Below are positions 62,655 to 64,000 of a DNA stretch of 64,000 nucleotides, in pieces (position 1 is the stretch's first letter; the number at the start of each line of letters is the position of its first letter). The stretch is taken from NCBI GenBank assembly GCA_018389105.1, contig JACATO010000632.1:744001-808000 (forward strand), in the 5' to 3' direction. The stretch is from Nautilus pompilius (taxonomy: Eukaryota; Mollusca; Cephalopoda; Nautilida; Nautilidae). The translations under genes were made by a program, and so were the position numbers. The notes beneath the pieces were generated by a model. That model did not search any database and had not been told where the DNA came from. It saw only the letters and a program-made list of their open reading frames with translations.

Positions 62655-64000
62655 CTGTAAAGACCAATGAGGTTGTGACAGAACAACCGAACTAATGACA
62701 AGTGACGGAAACAATGAAAAGAATGGAACATTGCGTTGGTTTATATAGCTTCAAAATGTGAAGCCATTCAGGTAAAGCAACTACATTTTCTGGAACAGGT
62801 AAAAGTGCTATTGCTGGGAAGTTTACTGAGATATTTCCACTACAATTTAATGGTTACCAGAGGGGACTGCTGATTATTTACTAGTTTCCTCACTTATACA
62901 GAGGCCAACATACCACAAAGAGTCCGATATTAATTTCTTCAGATATTTCATCCTGACTTATTTACTTTATAGATTCTACAAATAATACAATTAAAAAAAA
63001 AAAACAAAAACACCCTAATCTTTATTTAGTAAATAAAAGAATTTTTCAAAACATCTGGAATCCTTAAAAACAAATTAGATACTGGAAAACATCTCCAGAT
63101 TCTGACCTCCACCATGAGATTTGATTGATGCTTTTCAGCTATAAATTACCCCCACTTTTTCCAATAAATGGAATGAACATGACAGAGTTCTGACTGGTAT
63201 AAGGTCGACTTGAATTACTGATATGCTGAATTAGGGATTTGTTTTGGGCACACCGGAAAAACAGCAACAGAAAAAAATGTTAAAACATTTTGAGAGAGAG
63301 AGCAGCCATAATAGTCAGTCTGCAAAACTGCGAAAGATAACACAACAGCACAGAACTGACTGATTAAATACCCAAAGCAGAAAACTCATGATACTTTTAT
63401 GAGAGGTTCAAGAAATTCCATTCATGAAAATGAGATTAAGCTCTATAACATGAAAACAATGTTACAACAAAAAAGCATTCAGAGAGATATAAAGACAGTT
63501 TGACATATTTTAACAAATAGGATTGAAGACAGTACTTGTCCCATGAGTCGTAGTTCCTCATCACGCCCAATAGTCTTCAACACAGAATAACCATGTATAG
63601 TTTTATGACTGCTGAAGTAGTGTTCTTTGAATTAGCAGATTCAGTCTCAAATACAGTTTAAATAGATTCTGATTATTTCAAACATTCATCATACTTCTTT
63701 CTTTTCTAAAAGTATTTTTGGAATGAGGATACCCTTTAACCGATGGATAGTATGTATAGCTTTGCTATGACAAGAAATAGGTTTTTTTTCTTTTTTAATA
63801 CACTAATTTTTTTTAAATGACATTTGAAAAAAAGTTTGGACAAGATGTGTTTTCTTCTTTATTGCTAAAGATTGGCTATTATTAATCCAGTGTTAACTTA
63901 GAGCCACCACAATGCACAAGAGACTTCTGGTAGAGTTTCAAAGCTATAGATCTTTAAAAAAAACCTATCAATCGATTATGATTGTCGATGGTGACTGCTC
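62655..64000. other. Non-coding stretch to the window edge
   Basis: AT-rich, with poly-A runs and a short (GA)n tract near 63293-63302. No gene recognised. Confidence 0.5.

Overview
The window is AT-rich, CpG-poor animal DNA with GT/AG-spliced exons, long introns and many decayed DNA transposons. Splice signals, homopolymer runs, AT/GT/GA microsatellites and mariner, Tc1, hAT and Chapaev-type remnants point to an invertebrate metazoan. A mollusc or other lophotrochozoan is my guess, but nothing in the sequence proves it.

The one gene I can reconstruct with confidence lies on the minus strand between about 8.5 and 26.4 kb. It is an ataxin-7 (ATXN7/Sgf73 family) gene, the anchor of the SAGA deubiquitinase module. 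Eight consecutive exons (26429-25962, 23719-23637, 22422-22043, 20522-20351, 17663-17542, 13980-13110, 10839-10773, 9471-9092) join with all seven junction phases agreeing. They encode about 846 residues ending in TAG at 9092. They carry a VKVE SUMO-type site, the SCA7 zinc-binding domain, the second conserved block (HHPRPAA..CTFGAR) and a long Ser-rich tail with a KRKR nuclear signal. The first recognised exon opens with xVRHG, the end of the family's N-terminal zinc finger. The exon carrying the rest of that finger was not found in the 37 kb upstream, so the 5' part is either outside the window or very divergent.

Layout: 1-1343, probable last codons and 3' UTR of a plus-strand gene. 2077-2194, foldback repeat. 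2262-3453, dead mariner. About 4.0-4.9 kb, CpG-rich promoter-like segment with a CRE palindrome, a plus-strand first-exon candidate (MAAAEGDSE) and a minus-strand 40-codon ORF with one membrane segment. 8004-8359, MITE. 8.5-26.4 kb, ataxin-7, whose introns hold a 91-bp TTAA-flanked MITE, a 1.6 kb CACTGG-ended Chapaev-like transposon, a 0.95 kb Tc1/mariner-type relic and a helix-turn-helix transposase fragment. 26.4-64 kb is mostly non-coding: a SINE-like patch, a decayed hAT transposase and a few phase-compatible exon candidates on the minus strand.

I see no CRISPR array, rRNA, operon or bacterial feature. The points most worth checking are the Chapaev-like element with intact boundaries, the conserved ataxin-7 SUMO motif and the unexplained upstream exon chain.
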